Shown: positions 8,444 through 19,149, counted from the first letter of the stretch. The stretch: 64,000 bases of DNA from Aeromicrobium flavum (GCF_007992115.1 NZ_BJZQ01000004.1:155921-219920); one strand, 5' to 3'. Notes: a model not told the origin generated them from the sequence alone. Numbers and translations are program-made.

Positions 8444-9370
8444 TCAGGACAGGGCGCGGACGACGGCTGACGGGCTCTCGCGGCCGAGCGCCCGCGCCAT
8501 CTTCACGCTGGCCTTGACGAGGGCGGCGAGGTCGACGCCGTGCTCGATCCCCAGGCCGGTGAGCATCCAGACGAGGTCCTCGGTGGCGAGGTTGCCCGTC
8601 GCGCTCTCGGCGTACGGGCAGCCACCGAGGCCGCCGGCCGACGCGTCGAACGTCGTGATGCCGCAGCGCAGCGCCGCCAGGGCATTGGCGAGCGCCTGGC
8701 CGTAGGTGTCGTGGAAGTGCATGGCGAGGCGGTCGACGGGCACGCCGGCGTCCCCGAACTCCGAGACCAGACGAGCCACGTGGGCGGCGGTGCCGACGCC
8801 GATCGTGTCGCCGATCGACAGCTGCGTGGCGCCGAGGTCGAGCAGTCGCGTACCCACCCCGACGACGCGAGCCGGGGCGACAGGACCCTCCCACGGGTCG
8901 CCGAAGCACATCGACACGTACGCCCGCACGTCCACGCCGGCGTCGAGCGCGCGGCGCACCACCGGCTCGAACATGGCGAACTGGCCCTCGACCGAGCTGT
9001 TGAGGTTGCGCTCGGCGAACGTCTCGGTGGCACTGGCGAAGATCGCGATGTGCCGCACGCCGGCCTCGAGCGCCCGGTCGAGCCCACGCTCGTTGGGCAC
9101 CAGGACGGGCAGCGGGACCCGCCCGGCGAGCGGCAGCCGGTCGACCACCTCAGCGGCGTCGGCGAGCTGCGGCACCCACCGCGGGTGGACGAAGCTCGTG
9201 GTCTCGACGATCGGCAGCCCGGCCGCCATCAGGTCCTCGATGAACGCGACCTTGACGTCGACCGGGGCGATCCCCGACTCGTTCTGGAGGCCGTCGCGCG
9301 GCCCGACCTCGTAGATCGTGACGCGGTCCGGCAGCGAGGGATCGCGCTCGACCATCGGCAGCGCGCTCAT
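8444..9370 (-). CDS. mvaB: Hydroxymethylglutaryl-CoA lyase
   Basis: 308 residues. It cleaves HMG-CoA to acetyl-CoA and acetoacetate, the last step of leucine/isovalerate catabolism. The HMGL-like TIM barrel starts with YEVGPRDGLQNE, and the C-terminal catalytic signature is GGLGGCPYAESATGN with the active cysteine. It is the last gene of an operon with biotin carboxylase and carboxyltransferase genes, overlapping the former by 4 bp. This neighbourhood is typical of a liu-type pathway, though no isovaleryl-CoA dehydrogenase gene lies beside it here. Confidence 0.94.
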   Translation of the reverse strand: MSALPMVERDPSLPDRVTIYEVGPRDGLQNESGIAPVDVKVAFIEDLMAAGLPIVETTSFVHPRWVPQLADAAEVVDRLPLAGRVPLPVLVPNERGLDRALEAGVRHIAIFASATETFAERNLNSSVEGQFAMFEPVVRRALDAGVDVRAYVSMCFGDPWEGPVAPARVVGVGTRLLDLGATQLSIGDTIGVGTAAHVARLVSEFGDAGVPVDRLAMHFHDTYGQALANALAALRCGITTFDASAGGLGGCPYAESATGNLATEDLVWMLTGLGIEHGVDLAALVKASVKMARALGRESPSAVVRALS

Positions 9371-11154
9371 CGGTCCTCCTGCGCCTCGACGTGGAACAGC
9401 AGCTCACCCATCTTCACCTGCCGGCCGGCCACCGCCGACACGTGCGTGACGACGCCGTCGTGCGACGCGGTGAGCGCCAGCTCCATCTTCATCGCCTCGA
9501 CGGCCCCGAGCCGCTGCCCGGCGTGCACGCGATCGCCCTCGGCGACCTCGACCGAGATGACGGTGCCGGGCATGGGGGCGGTGACCTCGGCGTCTCCGGC
9601 GTGCACCGCGCGGGGACGGCGCGTGCCGTCCGGCCGCTCGAACACCCACGGCTGGCCCTCGACCGCCACCCAGGCGCGGACGCCGTCGATGGTCGCGGGG
9701 CCGGAGGGCGCGAGCGCGTCGGTGACGTCGTGCCGCTCGCCGGTCTCGTCCACGACGGGCCGCACGACCGGAGCGGCATCGCCCGCGACGCGCCAGCCGT
9801 CGCCGGCCTCCGGCCACAGCAGGGCGGCCGCGCCGTGGACGGCCTCGGCCGGCAGGGTCGGCGCCTCGAGCAGGTCGCCCGCGCTCGTGTCGAGCCACCC
9901 CGTGTCGACGTCGCCGGCGCGGAAGGCGGCCGAGTCGACGAGCCGGCGCAGGAAGCCGACGTTCGTGGTGACGCCGAACAGCGCGGTCTCGTCGAGTGCC
10001 TCGACCATCGCGGCGATCGCCTCGTCACGGTCGGCCCCGGTGGCGACGACCTTGGCCAGCATCGGGTCGAAGGCCGACGAGATCGTGGTGCCGTCCTCGA
10101 CGACGGTCTCGACCCGCGCCACGGGCCACCATGCCTCGCGGACGCGGCCCGCCTGCGGCAGGAAGCCCGCGTACGGGTCCTCGGCGTAGACCCGCACCTC
10201 GATCGCGTGACCGCGGCAGGTGAGGTCGTCCTGGGTCATCGGCAGCGGCTCGCCCGCGGCGACCGCCAGCTGCCAGTGCACGAGGTCGGTGCGGGTGACC
10301 TCCTCGGTCACCGGGTGCTCGACCTGCAGCCGGGTGTTCATCTCGAGGAAGAACGCCTCGTCGCCCTTCACGAGGAACTCGACCGTGCCGGCGCCGACGT
10401 AGCCGACCTCGCGACTCAGGGCGACGGCCGCGGACAGGATCCGCTCGCGCACGGCGGAGTCGAGGTGGGGCGCGGGTGCCTCCTCGACGACCTTCTGGTG
10501 CCGGCGCTGGGCCGAGCAGTCGCGCTCGAAGAGGTGCACGACGTCGCCGTGGCGGTCGCCGAAGACCTGCACCTCGACGTGGCGGCCTCCCTCGACGTAG
10601 CGCTCGATCAGCAGGGTGTCGTCGCCGAACGCGGCCTGCGCCTCGCGGGCCGCGGTGGCCCACGCGTCGGCGAGGTCCTCGGCGCGGCGCACGACGTGCA
10701 TGCCCTTGCCGCCGCCGCCGGCCGCGGCCTTGACCAGCACCGGGAAGGCGTCGGACGGCACGGCGTCGGGCTCGTAGCGCGGCATGACCGGCACGCCGGC
10801 ACGCTCGGCCACCTCGCGGGCGCGGTCCTTGCGACCCATCAGCTCGATCACGTCGGTGTCCGGACCGACGAACACCAGTCCGGCGTCCGTCACCTGCCGG
10901 GCGAACCCGGCGTTCTCGGACAGGAAGCCGTAGCCGGGATGGATCGCCTCGGCACCTGCTTCGCGGGCGGCGGCGACGATCGCGGCGCCGTCGAGGTACG
11001 ACGGCACCTCGACGACCGCGGCGGCGGCGGCCAGGTGCGCGGTGTCGCCCGCGACGTGCACGGCGATGCCACGGATGCCGAGCTCACGGCATGCGCGCAG
11101 GACGCGCGCGGCGATCTCGCCACGGTTGGCGACGAGGAGGGACTGCAGGGTCAT
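9367..11154 (-). CDS. Acyl-CoA carboxylase alpha subunit (biotin carboxylase + BCCP), MCC-type
   Basis: 595 residues with three parts. The biotin carboxylase N-domain (SLLVANRGEIAARV from residue 5) and ATP-grasp domain (KAAAGGGGKGMHVV) come first, then the C-domain (FLEMNTRLQVEHPVTEEVT). A C-terminal biotinyl domain carries the lysine in EAMKME. Linked to the following HMG-CoA lyase and the preceding carboxyltransferase, it most likely carboxylates 3-methylcrotonyl-CoA. Propionyl/acetyl-CoA use cannot be excluded from sequence alone. The ATG at 11154 begins MTLQSLLVANRGE; the upstream extension in frame is not conserved. Confidence 0.92.
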   Translation of the reverse strand: MTLQSLLVANRGEIAARVLRACRELGIRGIAVHVAGDTAHLAAAAAVVEVPSYLDGAAIVAAAREAGAEAIHPGYGFLSENAGFARQVTDAGLVFVGPDTDVIELMGRKDRAREVAERAGVPVMPRYEPDAVPSDAFPVLVKAAAGGGGKGMHVVRRAEDLADAWATAAREAQAAFGDDTLLIERYVEGGRHVEVQVFGDRHGDVVHLFERDCSAQRRHQKVVEEAPAPHLDSAVRERILSAAVALSREVGYVGAGTVEFLVKGDEAFFLEMNTRLQVEHPVTEEVTRTDLVHWQLAVAAGEPLPMTQDDLTCRGHAIEVRVYAEDPYAGFLPQAGRVREAWWPVARVETVVEDGTTISSAFDPMLAKVVATGADRDEAIAAMVEALDETALFGVTTNVGFLRRLVDSAAFRAGDVDTGWLDTSAGDLLEAPTLPAEAVHGAAALLWPEAGDGWRVAGDAAPVVRPVVDETGERHDVTDALAPSGPATIDGVRAWVAVEGQPWVFERPDGTRRPRAVHAGDAEVTAPMPGTVISVEVAEGDRVHAGQRLGAVEAMKMELALTASHDGVVTHVSAVAGRQVKMGELLFHVEAQEDR

Positions 11155-11159
11155 GGGAC

Positions 11160-12698
<1,539 letters not shown>

Positions 12699-12706
12699 GG
12701 CTCGAA

Positions 12707-12724
12707 GGTTAACACTCATTAACC
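12707..12724. promoter_or_regulatory. TetR operator over divergent mcc/tetR promoters
   Basis: The perfect inverted repeat GGTTAACACTCATTAACC (6-bp arms, 6-bp spacer) overlaps the -10 (TAACCT, 12706-12711 on minus) of the carboxylase operon. It also overlaps a -35-like TTAACA (12709-12714, plus) paired with TATGCT (12733-12738) for the regulator. One bound dimer could silence both genes. Confidence 0.65.
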
Positions 12725-12744
12725 TGCGCTGCTATGCTCCCGGT

Positions 12745-13293
12745 GTGAGCCGCCGCGAGCAGATCCTCGACACGGCCGCCGGCCTGTTCGCCGAGCGCGG
12801 CTACCACGGCGTCTCGGTCAACGACATCGGCGAGGCCTGCGGGATCTCCGGCCCCGCGCTCTACAAGCACTTCGCCGGCAAGGAGGACCTGCTGGCGCAG
12901 TCACTGACCTCGATCAGCGACCAGCTGGTCTCCGAGGGACGTCGGCGTCGCGCCGAGGCCCCCGATGCCGACGCCGCGCTCGACGCGCTGATCGCCTGGC
13001 ACGTCGGGTTCGCCCTGCAGCACCCCGCCCTCATCGTCGTCCAGGACCGCGAGTGGTCGAACCTGCCGCCGGCGGCGCAGGCCACCGTCCGCGAGCTGCA
13101 GCTGTCCTACATCGACACCTGGGTCGGGACGCTGCGCGAGCTGCGCGCCGACCTGGACCGCGCGACGGCGCGCGCCGCTGTCCAGGCGGTGTTCGGACTC
13201 ATCAACTCCACGCCGCACTCGGCGCGCATCAGCGCCGACGCGATGGCACGGCTGCTGGCGTCGATGGCTCGGGACGCGCTGCTCGCGACCTGA
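12745..13293 (+). CDS. TetR family regulator of the adjacent carboxylase operon
   Basis: 182 residues. The DNA-binding domain reads REQILDTAAGLFAERGYHGVSVNDIGEACGISGPALYKHF, a textbook TetR HTH, followed by a TetR_C domain. The GTG start at 12745 lies 6 nt after TATGCT, implying a leaderless mRNA. It is divergent from the carboxylase/HMG-CoA lyase operon with a palindromic operator between them, so it probably represses that operon until an acyl-CoA intermediate accumulates. The last 65 bp overlap the convergent EamA gene. Confidence 0.9.
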   Translation: MSRREQILDTAAGLFAERGYHGVSVNDIGEACGISGPALYKHFAGKEDLLAQSLTSISDQLVSEGRRRRAEAPDADAALDALIAWHVGFALQHPALIVVQDREWSNLPPAAQATVRELQLSYIDTWVGTLRELRADLDRATARAAVQAVFGLINSTPHSARISADAMARLLASMARDALLAT

Positions 13294-14140
13294 GCGACAC
13301 CGTCGCCACCGCCACGCCCACCATCATCACGATGCCGCCCGCCCACTCGAGCGCGGCCGGCACCTCGTCCAGCGCGACCCACGCCGACAGCACCCCCACC
13401 GGCGGGACGAGCAGGATGAACGGCACGACGCTCGCCGCGGGGTACTTCGCCATGAGCCCGTTGAAGATCGTGTAGCCCACGAGCGAGGACAGCACCACGG
13501 TGTAGAGCGTGCTGACCCAGGCCTCGACCCCGAACCGGCCGAGCGCGGCGGAGATCTCGGCCGGCCCCTCCACGACGAGCGAGACGGCCAGGGCGGGCAG
13601 CGGCACCACGAGCGCCGACCACACCACGAGCGAGAGTCCCGACGACACCTTCGCCGCCCGGGCGATGACGTTGCCGACCGCCCACGAGAGCGCGGCGCCG
13701 ACCGTGACCAGCAGCGGGACCAGCGGCGCGTCCTGGTGGAAGCCCCAGGCGACGATCGCCAGGCCCGCGGTGCCGATCGCGGCGCCGATGCCCTGCCGCC
13801 GGGACGCACGCTCGCCGAGGACCCCGGCGGCGATCAGGATCGTGAAGATGACCTGCGCCTGGAGCACGAGCGCGGCCAGGCCGGCGGGCATGCCGATCGC
13901 CATCGCGAGGTACAGCAGCCCGAACTGGCCGAAGCTCATGAAGAACCCGACGGCGACCACGACCTGCCAGGACGCCTGCGGACGGGCGACGAAGAACACG
14001 AGCGGGAACGCCACGAGCAGGAACCGGATCGCCAGGAACAGGAAGGGCGGCACGTCGGCCAGGCCCACGTGGATGGCGACGAAGTTGCAGCCCCAGATCA
14101 CCGCGACCAGGACGGCGAGGAGGCTGTCACGGCGGGTCAC
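13229..14140 (-). CDS. EamA/DMT family transporter
   Basis: About 303 residues in ten predicted membrane helices arranged as two EamA repeats. The first begins LLAVLVAVIWGCNFVAIHVGL and the second LLVTVGAALSWAVGNVIARA. The DMT superfamily exports metabolites or amino acids; the substrate is not identifiable. The start was set at a GTG giving VTRRDSLLAV, because the upstream-extended frame is proline/alanine-rich and unlike the family. The 3' end overlaps the convergent TetR gene by 65 bp. The C-terminus is a short basic, proline-containing tail. Confidence 0.88.
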   Translation of the reverse strand: MTRRDSLLAVLVAVIWGCNFVAIHVGLADVPPFLFLAIRFLLVAFPLVFFVARPQASWQVVVAVGFFMSFGQFGLLYLAMAIGMPAGLAALVLQAQVIFTILIAAGVLGERASRRQGIGAAIGTAGLAIVAWGFHQDAPLVPLLVTVGAALSWAVGNVIARAAKVSSGLSLVVWSALVVPLPALAVSLVVEGPAEISAALGRFGVEAWVSTLYTVVLSSLVGYTIFNGLMAKYPAASVVPFILLVPPVGVLSAWVALDEVPAALEWAGGIVMMVGVAVATVSLRSRAARPEPSTPAAVPSRRR

Positions 14141-14219
14141 CGACTCATGCTCGCAGGGTGCCGGCGGAGGTGCCGCCGCACCGCCTGCCAACCTTCGTCG
14201 AGTTCACGCCACCGGCACG

Positions 14220-14705
14220 CTAGAGCGGCAGCGAGATGACCGGCGGGACGGGCCTGCCCGCCGCGAGGAGGTCGAGCACGTCCCGCTCGTGGGGCACGAA
14301 CGGCTCGGGCAGCGCCGAGAGCGGGTACCACCCCGCCGACGCGGCCTTGTCGGCCTCGACGTGCGTGGCGTCGCCGCTCCACCGCGTGGCCTCGAAGAAC
14401 AGGTCGATCCGTTGTTCGACCTGCGGGCCACCGCGCTCGAAGCGATGGATCGCGGTGACGGGACGCAGGTCGTCCGGAGCGACGGTGACGCCGGCCTCCT
14501 CGAGGGCTTCGCGCACCGCGGCCTCGTGGGCGGACTCGCCGGGGTCGACGTGCCCGGCCACGACCGCCCAGTACCCGTCGCGGTAGCCCGTCCCCGCGCG
14601 CTGCTGCACGAAGACCTCGTCGTCGCGGCGCAGGATCACGTAGGCGGCGGCGACGAGCAGCGAGCGGGCGTCGGCGTGGTCGTCCAGCCGGTAGTGCTCG
14701 GTCAC
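14220..14705 (-). CDS. Nudix hydrolase
   Basis: 161 residues with a complete Nudix box, GHVDPGESAHEAAVREALEEAGV, matching GX5EX7REUXEEXGU and supplying the Mg-binding glutamates. It hydrolyses a nucleoside diphosphate linked to some moiety; the substrate is not predictable from the flanking regions. The GTG start lies 6 nt after CACACT, in line with a leaderless start. It stands alone between the EamA and lipoprotein genes. Confidence 0.92.
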   Translation of the reverse strand: MTEHYRLDDHADARSLLVAAAYVILRRDDEVFVQQRAGTGYRDGYWAVVAGHVDPGESAHEAAVREALEEAGVTVAPDDLRPVTAIHRFERGGPQVEQRIDLFFEATRWSGDATHVEADKAASAGWYPLSALPEPFVPHERDVLDLLAAGRPVPPVISLPL

Positions 14706-14728
14706 GTCGCCAGTGTGTCAGCCGGCGG

Positions 14729-15535
14729 TCAGGGGCGGCAGCGCTCGCCGTAGAACTCCTCGAGCGACGCCCGCGTGGCGTCGTCCAACGGCAGGGTGAA
14801 GTAGGCGTGGTCGACGTCGGCCGTGCGGACGCGGACCCCGAACCGGGTGCCCACCTTGTCCTCGGCCACGACGTGCGGATCGCAGCGTCCCATCACGACG
14901 TCGAGCCGGGCCCGCCGCGGGCGGTCGAGAGGCAGCTCGACGTCCACCGGGGTGGCCGGCCCGAAGGCGAACCGCAGGGTGGGCGCGAACCCGAGCAGCA
15001 CGACGTCGGTCTCCGCGCGGGGCGTCAGCACGACGTCGCTGGACCAGGTGTCGCCCGTCACGCGCGGCTCCTCGACCCGCATCTCCACGGCCTCGTCGAA
15101 GGCCTGCCGGCCGCAGTCGCCGTCGACGAGGTCGCGCAGGACGCCGTACGGATCGTCGACCGGCACGCGGGACGTCCGGTCCTCGTCGCCGAAGCGGTAC
15201 GTGAAGTCGGCCGTGACGGACAGGTCGCCCTCGTCGGGGCACGTCCCCAGGGGCGCGGCCACGTCGATGCCGGTGCCGAACCCCGGACCGACCTCCTCGG
15301 CCCCGTCCCAGGCGAACGCGTCCGACCACCGGTTCGACGACAGCCGCAGGCTGGTCAGCTCGATCGACCGGTCGGTGCCGTTGGTGACGGCCAGGGCGAT
15401 GTCGCGGGTCAGTCGCTTGCCGCGGTACTGCATGACCTCGGCCGTGAACCCGTCCGGCGGTGCCGTGCGCTCGGGCTCCGCCGAGCAGGCGGCAGCCAGC
15501 AACAGCACCCCCGCCAGCGCGACTCGACCCCGCAT
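14729..15535 (-). CDS. Putative secreted lipoprotein
   Basis: 268 residues. The N-terminal signal MRGRVALAGVLLLAAAC ends in a lipobox (LAAAC) with the lipidated cysteine at residue 17, so the mature protein should be anchored to the outer face of the membrane. The rest is mostly beta-rich, with cysteines that could pair, and matches no family I recognise. TACACT lies 6 nt before the ATG. It lies 23 bp from the Nudix gene. Function unknown. Confidence 0.75.
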   Translation of the reverse strand: MRGRVALAGVLLLAAACSAEPERTAPPDGFTAEVMQYRGKRLTRDIALAVTNGTDRSIELTSLRLSSNRWSDAFAWDGAEEVGPGFGTGIDVAAPLGTCPDEGDLSVTADFTYRFGDEDRTSRVPVDDPYGVLRDLVDGDCGRQAFDEAVEMRVEEPRVTGDTWSSDVVLTPRAETDVVLLGFAPTLRFAFGPATPVDVELPLDRPRRARLDVVMGRCDPHVVAEDKVGTRFGVRVRTADVDHAYFTLPLDDATRASLEEFYGERCRP

Positions 15536-15554
15536 GGGCCGAGTGTAGGTCCGC

Positions 15555-17060
15555 TCAGCCGTGCCGCAGGGTGCGTCGCGAGACCAGCGCGGCACCCAGC
15601 GCGACGAAGATCGCCGCGCCGGCGGTGTACTGCACGCCGAGATCGAACGCGGAGGCCGCGGACGCGTGGATCCAGCCCTGGACGGGTGCGGCGAACCGCT
15701 CGCCGAACTGCAGGGTGCTGCCGAGCGTCTCGAAGGCGTTCTCCTGCTCACCGAACTTCGCGACGGCCGGGACCGTCAGGTGCGAGCGGAACGTCGCGGT
15801 CAGCACGCTGCCGAGCACCGCCGTGCCCAGGACGGCGCCGATCTCGTAGGCGGTCTCGGAGATCGCCGATGCGGCGCCGGCCTTCTGCGGCGGGACGCTG
15901 GACAGGATGAGGTCGTTGGTGATGGTCTCGGCGAACCCGATGCCGATGCCCAGGATCGTGAACGCCACGGCCACCGACACGACCGTCGGATGACCGGTGA
16001 AGGCGGCCAGCGCGTAGCCGCTCGCCGAGAGCATGAAGCTCAGCGGCACGAGGGTGCGTGCCGGGACGTGCTCGACGAGGGGCACGGCCGCGAAGCCGGC
16101 GATCATCGTCGCGATCAGGCCCGGGACGAGGACCAGGGCCGATTCCAGCGGCGACAGGCCGAGCACGAGCTGCAGCAGCTGGGCGCCGAAGAAGAGGAAC
16201 CCGGCCAGCGCCATGAGGCTCAGCGCGTTCGCCGCGAGCGCACCGCTGAAGACCGGGTTGCGGAAGAGCGCGAGATCGAGCATCGGCGAGGCGCTGCGCT
16301 GCTGCCGTCGGACGAACAGCCAGCCGGCGATCCCGCCCACGGCGAGCGCCGCGAGGGTCGTGTCGTCCAGGCCCGCGCTCGCGCCGTGCTTGATCGCGTA
16401 GACGAGCGGGACCATCGCCAGGAGGGACAACGCCACCGAGATCGGGTCGAACCGGCCCGGATTCGGGTCGCGGGACTCGGGGATCACGGCGAGCGCCGCC
16501 GGCACGAACACGATGATCATCGGGACGTTCAGCAGGAAGACCGAGCCCCACCAGAAGTGCTCGAGCAGGTAGCCGCCGACGACCGGGCCGAGCACCGCAC
16601 CGCCGGAGAACATCGACGCCCACGCCGCGATGGCGGTGCGCCGGTCGCGGGCGTCCTCGAAGATGTTGCGGATCAGCGACAGGGTCGAGGGCATCAAGGT
16701 GGCGCCGAAGAAGCCCAGCAGGGCCCGGCCGGCGATGAGCATCTCGGCCGAGCTGCTGAACGCGGCGAGGGCCGATGCCGCGCCGAATCCGATCGCGCCT
16801 GCGATGAGCAGCCGACGACGGCCGATCCGGTCGCCCAGGCTGCCCATCGCGATGAGCAGCCCGGCCAGCATGAGCGCGTAGATGTCCACGATCCACATCA
16901 GCTGGTTGCCGCTGGGCCGCAGCTCACGGCTGATCTCCGGCAGCGCGAAGGACAGCACGGTGTTGTCGACCGAGACGAGCAGGACGGGCAGCATCAGCAC
17001 CGCCAACGCGATCCACTCGCGTCGGCCGGCACGCGTGGTGGCGGGGGTGAACGTGGACAT
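15555..17060 (-). CDS. MFS multidrug-type transporter (DHA2, 14 TM)
   Basis: 501 residues with the DHA2 layout of 14 helices. TM1 contains LLVSVDNTVLSFALPEI (motif D1), and the loop after TM2 has GSLGDRIGRRRLL (motif A). Motif C is seen as GAVLGPVVGGYLLEHFWW. This group (QacA/EmrB/SmvA-like) exports cationic drugs and dyes by proton antiport. The ATG at 17060 lies 7 nt from a -10 TATAGT. A perfect palindrome lies within its promoter and a TetR gene diverges from it, so substrate-induced derepression is likely. Confidence 0.93.
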   Translation of the reverse strand: MSTFTPATTRAGRREWIALAVLMLPVLLVSVDNTVLSFALPEISRELRPSGNQLMWIVDIYALMLAGLLIAMGSLGDRIGRRRLLIAGAIGFGAASALAAFSSSAEMLIAGRALLGFFGATLMPSTLSLIRNIFEDARDRRTAIAAWASMFSGGAVLGPVVGGYLLEHFWWGSVFLLNVPMIIVFVPAALAVIPESRDPNPGRFDPISVALSLLAMVPLVYAIKHGASAGLDDTTLAALAVGGIAGWLFVRRQQRSASPMLDLALFRNPVFSGALAANALSLMALAGFLFFGAQLLQLVLGLSPLESALVLVPGLIATMIAGFAAVPLVEHVPARTLVPLSFMLSASGYALAAFTGHPTVVSVAVAFTILGIGIGFAETITNDLILSSVPPQKAGAASAISETAYEIGAVLGTAVLGSVLTATFRSHLTVPAVAKFGEQENAFETLGSTLQFGERFAAPVQGWIHASAASAFDLGVQYTAGAAIFVALGAALVSRRTLRHG

Positions 17061-17067
17061 CAGTAGG

Positions 17068-17096
17068 ACTATACCGTCCAGACGGTACAGTTCCAA
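17068..17096 (-). promoter_or_regulatory. MFS exporter promoter with TetR operator in the spacer
   Basis: On the minus strand, -35 TTGGAA (17091-17096) and -10 TATAGT (17068-17073) are separated by exactly 17 bp. The perfect inverted repeat TACCGTCCAGACGGTA (17072-17087) fills the spacer, the classic position for TetR repression. The start codon is 7 nt past the -10. Confidence 0.75.
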
Positions 17097-17187
17097 AATG
17101 ACTGTCATCACAGCCTGTTTCGTGATCGCGCTCACAGTTCGTCGCGGGTTGCCCACCCCCGCCCGGCCGAATCACTAGGCTGGGCCC

Positions 17188-17709
17188 ATGGCCGAGGAAC
17201 GCAGCACCCGCGACCGCGTCCTCGACGCCTTCGAGCGCCTGCTGGTCGGCGCCGGGAGCCGCGCCGCCACCCTCGACGCGGTGGCCGCCGAGGCGGGCGT
17301 GTCCAAGGGCGGCCTGCTCTACCACTTTCACAGCCGCGAAGCGCTGGTCGACGGGATGGTCGAGCGATTGCGCGAGCAGGCCCGTACCGACGTCGTGAAG
17401 ATGCTGTCGGCGCCGCAGGGTCCGGTGGAGTTCTACCTCGAGACCTCGGTCGACACCGGCAGCGACTTCGACCGCGCGCTCATCGCCGCGTCACGGATCG
17501 CCCAGGAGAACGACCACGGGGCCCGCACCGCGCTGGCCGACATCCGCGACGCCTGGTTCGACGTCCTCAACGGGCACCTCGGCGACGAAGCCCTCGCCCG
17601 GACGATCCAGCTGATCGGCGACGGCCTCTACTTCGACGACACGACGGGCCTCGGCAATCCCGACGCCCTGACCCACGTGCGCGAGGTCCTCGGCCGCCTC
17701 GGCCGCTGA
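17188..17709 (+). CDS. TetR family regulator of the divergent MFS exporter
   Basis: 173 residues. The HTH reads LDAVAAEAGVSKGGLLYHFHSREALVDGMVERL, followed by a TetR_C_37-like helical domain. TAGGCT is 6 nt before the ATG, predicting a leaderless transcript. It is divergently placed from the DHA2 exporter, with the operator palindrome at 17072-17087 between them, so I infer that it represses the exporter and possibly itself. Confidence 0.9.
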   Translation: MAEERSTRDRVLDAFERLLVGAGSRAATLDAVAAEAGVSKGGLLYHFHSREALVDGMVERLREQARTDVVKMLSAPQGPVEFYLETSVDTGSDFDRALIAASRIAQENDHGARTALADIRDAWFDVLNGHLGDEALARTIQLIGDGLYFDDTTGLGNPDALTHVREVLGRLGR

Positions 17710-17727
17710 CCGAGTGGGTTTCCCACC

Positions 17728-18330
17728 TCACGCATCGCGCCAGACAGGCGCCAGCTCCTCGAACGGCAGGCGGTCGAGCACCGCGAGGTCGGGGGCGGCC
17801 ACGTCGTAGGTGACCTGGTCGGCGGCGTAGGCCACGTCGAGCACGTCGGCGCCGCGGCGGAGCCGGTTCTCGAGGGAGCCCGCCTCCGCGATCGGCACGA
17901 CCAGCCGAGCCCGGCGCCACAGCACCCGCTCGCGCGTGCCCGCCACGTCGAGTGCCGCGGCGGTGGCGTCGGCATATGCGCGCGCCAGACCGCCGGTGCC
18001 GAGCAGGGTCCCACCGAACCAGCGGGTCACCACGACGACGACGTCGCTGACCCCATGGCCCGAGATCACCTCGAGCATCGGGCGGCCAGCGGTCCCGGAG
18101 GGCTCGCCGTCGTCGTTGCTGCGGCGCAACGCACCGTCCGGGCCGATCACGAACGCGGTGCAGTGGTGCCGCGCGTCGTGGTGGGTGGCTCGCACCTCGG
18201 CGATCAGCGACCGCGCCGACTCCTCGTCCTCCACGCGGCCGACCCGGGCCAGGAACCGCGACCTGAGCACGACGACCTCGGCCTCGGCGGAGCCGCCGAG
18301 GCCGAGATCGATGGTGCGGTAGGTCGCCAC
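17728..18330 (-). CDS. YigZ/IMPACT family protein
   Basis: 200 residues. The IMPACT family signature SNDDGEPSGTAGRPML is followed by RWFGGTLLGTGGLARAY. The C-terminal ferredoxin-like DUF1949-type region is also present. YigZ proteins are implicated in translation regulation, but the bacterial activity is undefined. It lies 3 bp from the upstream methyltransferase gene on the same strand and is probably co-transcribed with it. Confidence 0.9.
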   Translation of the reverse strand: MATYRTIDLGLGGSAEAEVVVLRSRFLARVGRVEDEESARSLIAEVRATHHDARHHCTAFVIGPDGALRRSNDDGEPSGTAGRPMLEVISGHGVSDVVVVVTRWFGGTLLGTGGLARAYADATAAALDVAGTRERVLWRRARLVVPIAEAGSLENRLRRGADVLDVAYAADQVTYDVAAPDLAVLDRLPFEELAPVWRDA

Positions 18331-18333
18331 CCC

Positions 18334-19098
18334 TCAGTTCTTGCGCAGTTCCAGGAAGATCGAGGGACCGAAGTCGCTGGCGGCCAGCGGCTTCTGCAGC
18401 ACCCGCTCCACGGCGACGAGCGCCTTGGCCGGCACGATGCGCTTGAGCTTCTGGCTGCGCAGGTTCGACACCGAGAGCTTGCTCTGCAGGGTCAGGCCGG
18501 CGGCGGCGAGCTGGCTCACGACCGTGTCGATGTTGTGGTTCACGAAGGCGATCGCGTCGGGCTGGTCGGCCGCCACGGTGCGGATGCTGACGGGCTCCTT
18601 CGGCAGCGTCTTGCCGGCCTTCTTGAACGCGCGGCGGTTCTTGAAGTGGCCGTAGTTCGCGACCTCGATGATCGCGGTGCCGCCGGGGGCGAGCACGCGC
18701 GCGATCTCGGCGAACTCCGCCGTCGGCTCGGGGATGTGGTGCATGACGCGCACCATGGTGATGAGATCGAGCTCGCCGTCGGCGAACTTCAGGGCGTCGG
18801 CCTGCTGGCGCTCCTTGATGACGTCGCTGGCCGCGAGGAACGTCTCCGCGGCGTCGAGCTGGGTCTGGCTCGGCTCGGCCAGGGTGACCCGGTCGGCGTA
18901 CTCGCGCAGCAGCAGCGCGAGGCGACCGAAGCCGCCTCCGACGTCGGCGGCCTTCGTGAAGCGGCGGCCCTTCAGGAGTCGGCGGATCGCGACCTGCTCG
19001 GCGGCGTTCTCGTAGTCGCGGTTGTTCCAGTACTGGGTGTAGTCGTATCCCCGGTCGTACTGGTCGGCGACCTTCTTGCTGGGCTTGTCCTCGTTCAC
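18334..19098 (-). CDS. Class I SAM-dependent methyltransferase
   Basis: 254 residues. Motif I is AADVGGGFGRLALLLREYA, an acidic beta2 end is TLAEPS, and motif IV is LDLITMVRVMHHIPEP, the last typical of UbiE/COQ5-like small-molecule methyltransferases. The C-terminal ~80 residues are lysine-rich and not assigned. The substrate is unknown. The GTG start at 19098 lies 6 nt after TAGGGT, another leaderless candidate. Confidence 0.85.
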   Translation of the reverse strand: MNEDKPSKKVADQYDRGYDYTQYWNNRDYENAAEQVAIRRLLKGRRFTKAADVGGGFGRLALLLREYADRVTLAEPSQTQLDAAETFLAASDVIKERQQADALKFADGELDLITMVRVMHHIPEPTAEFAEIARVLAPGGTAIIEVANYGHFKNRRAFKKAGKTLPKEPVSIRTVAADQPDAIAFVNHNIDTVVSQLAAAGLTLQSKLSVSNLRSQKLKRIVPAKALVAVERVLQKPLAASDFGPSIFLELRKN

Positions 19099-19149
19099 CG
19101 GGCAACCCTAACAATCAGGTGCTGATCGGCCCGCATCCGCAGACGCGCG

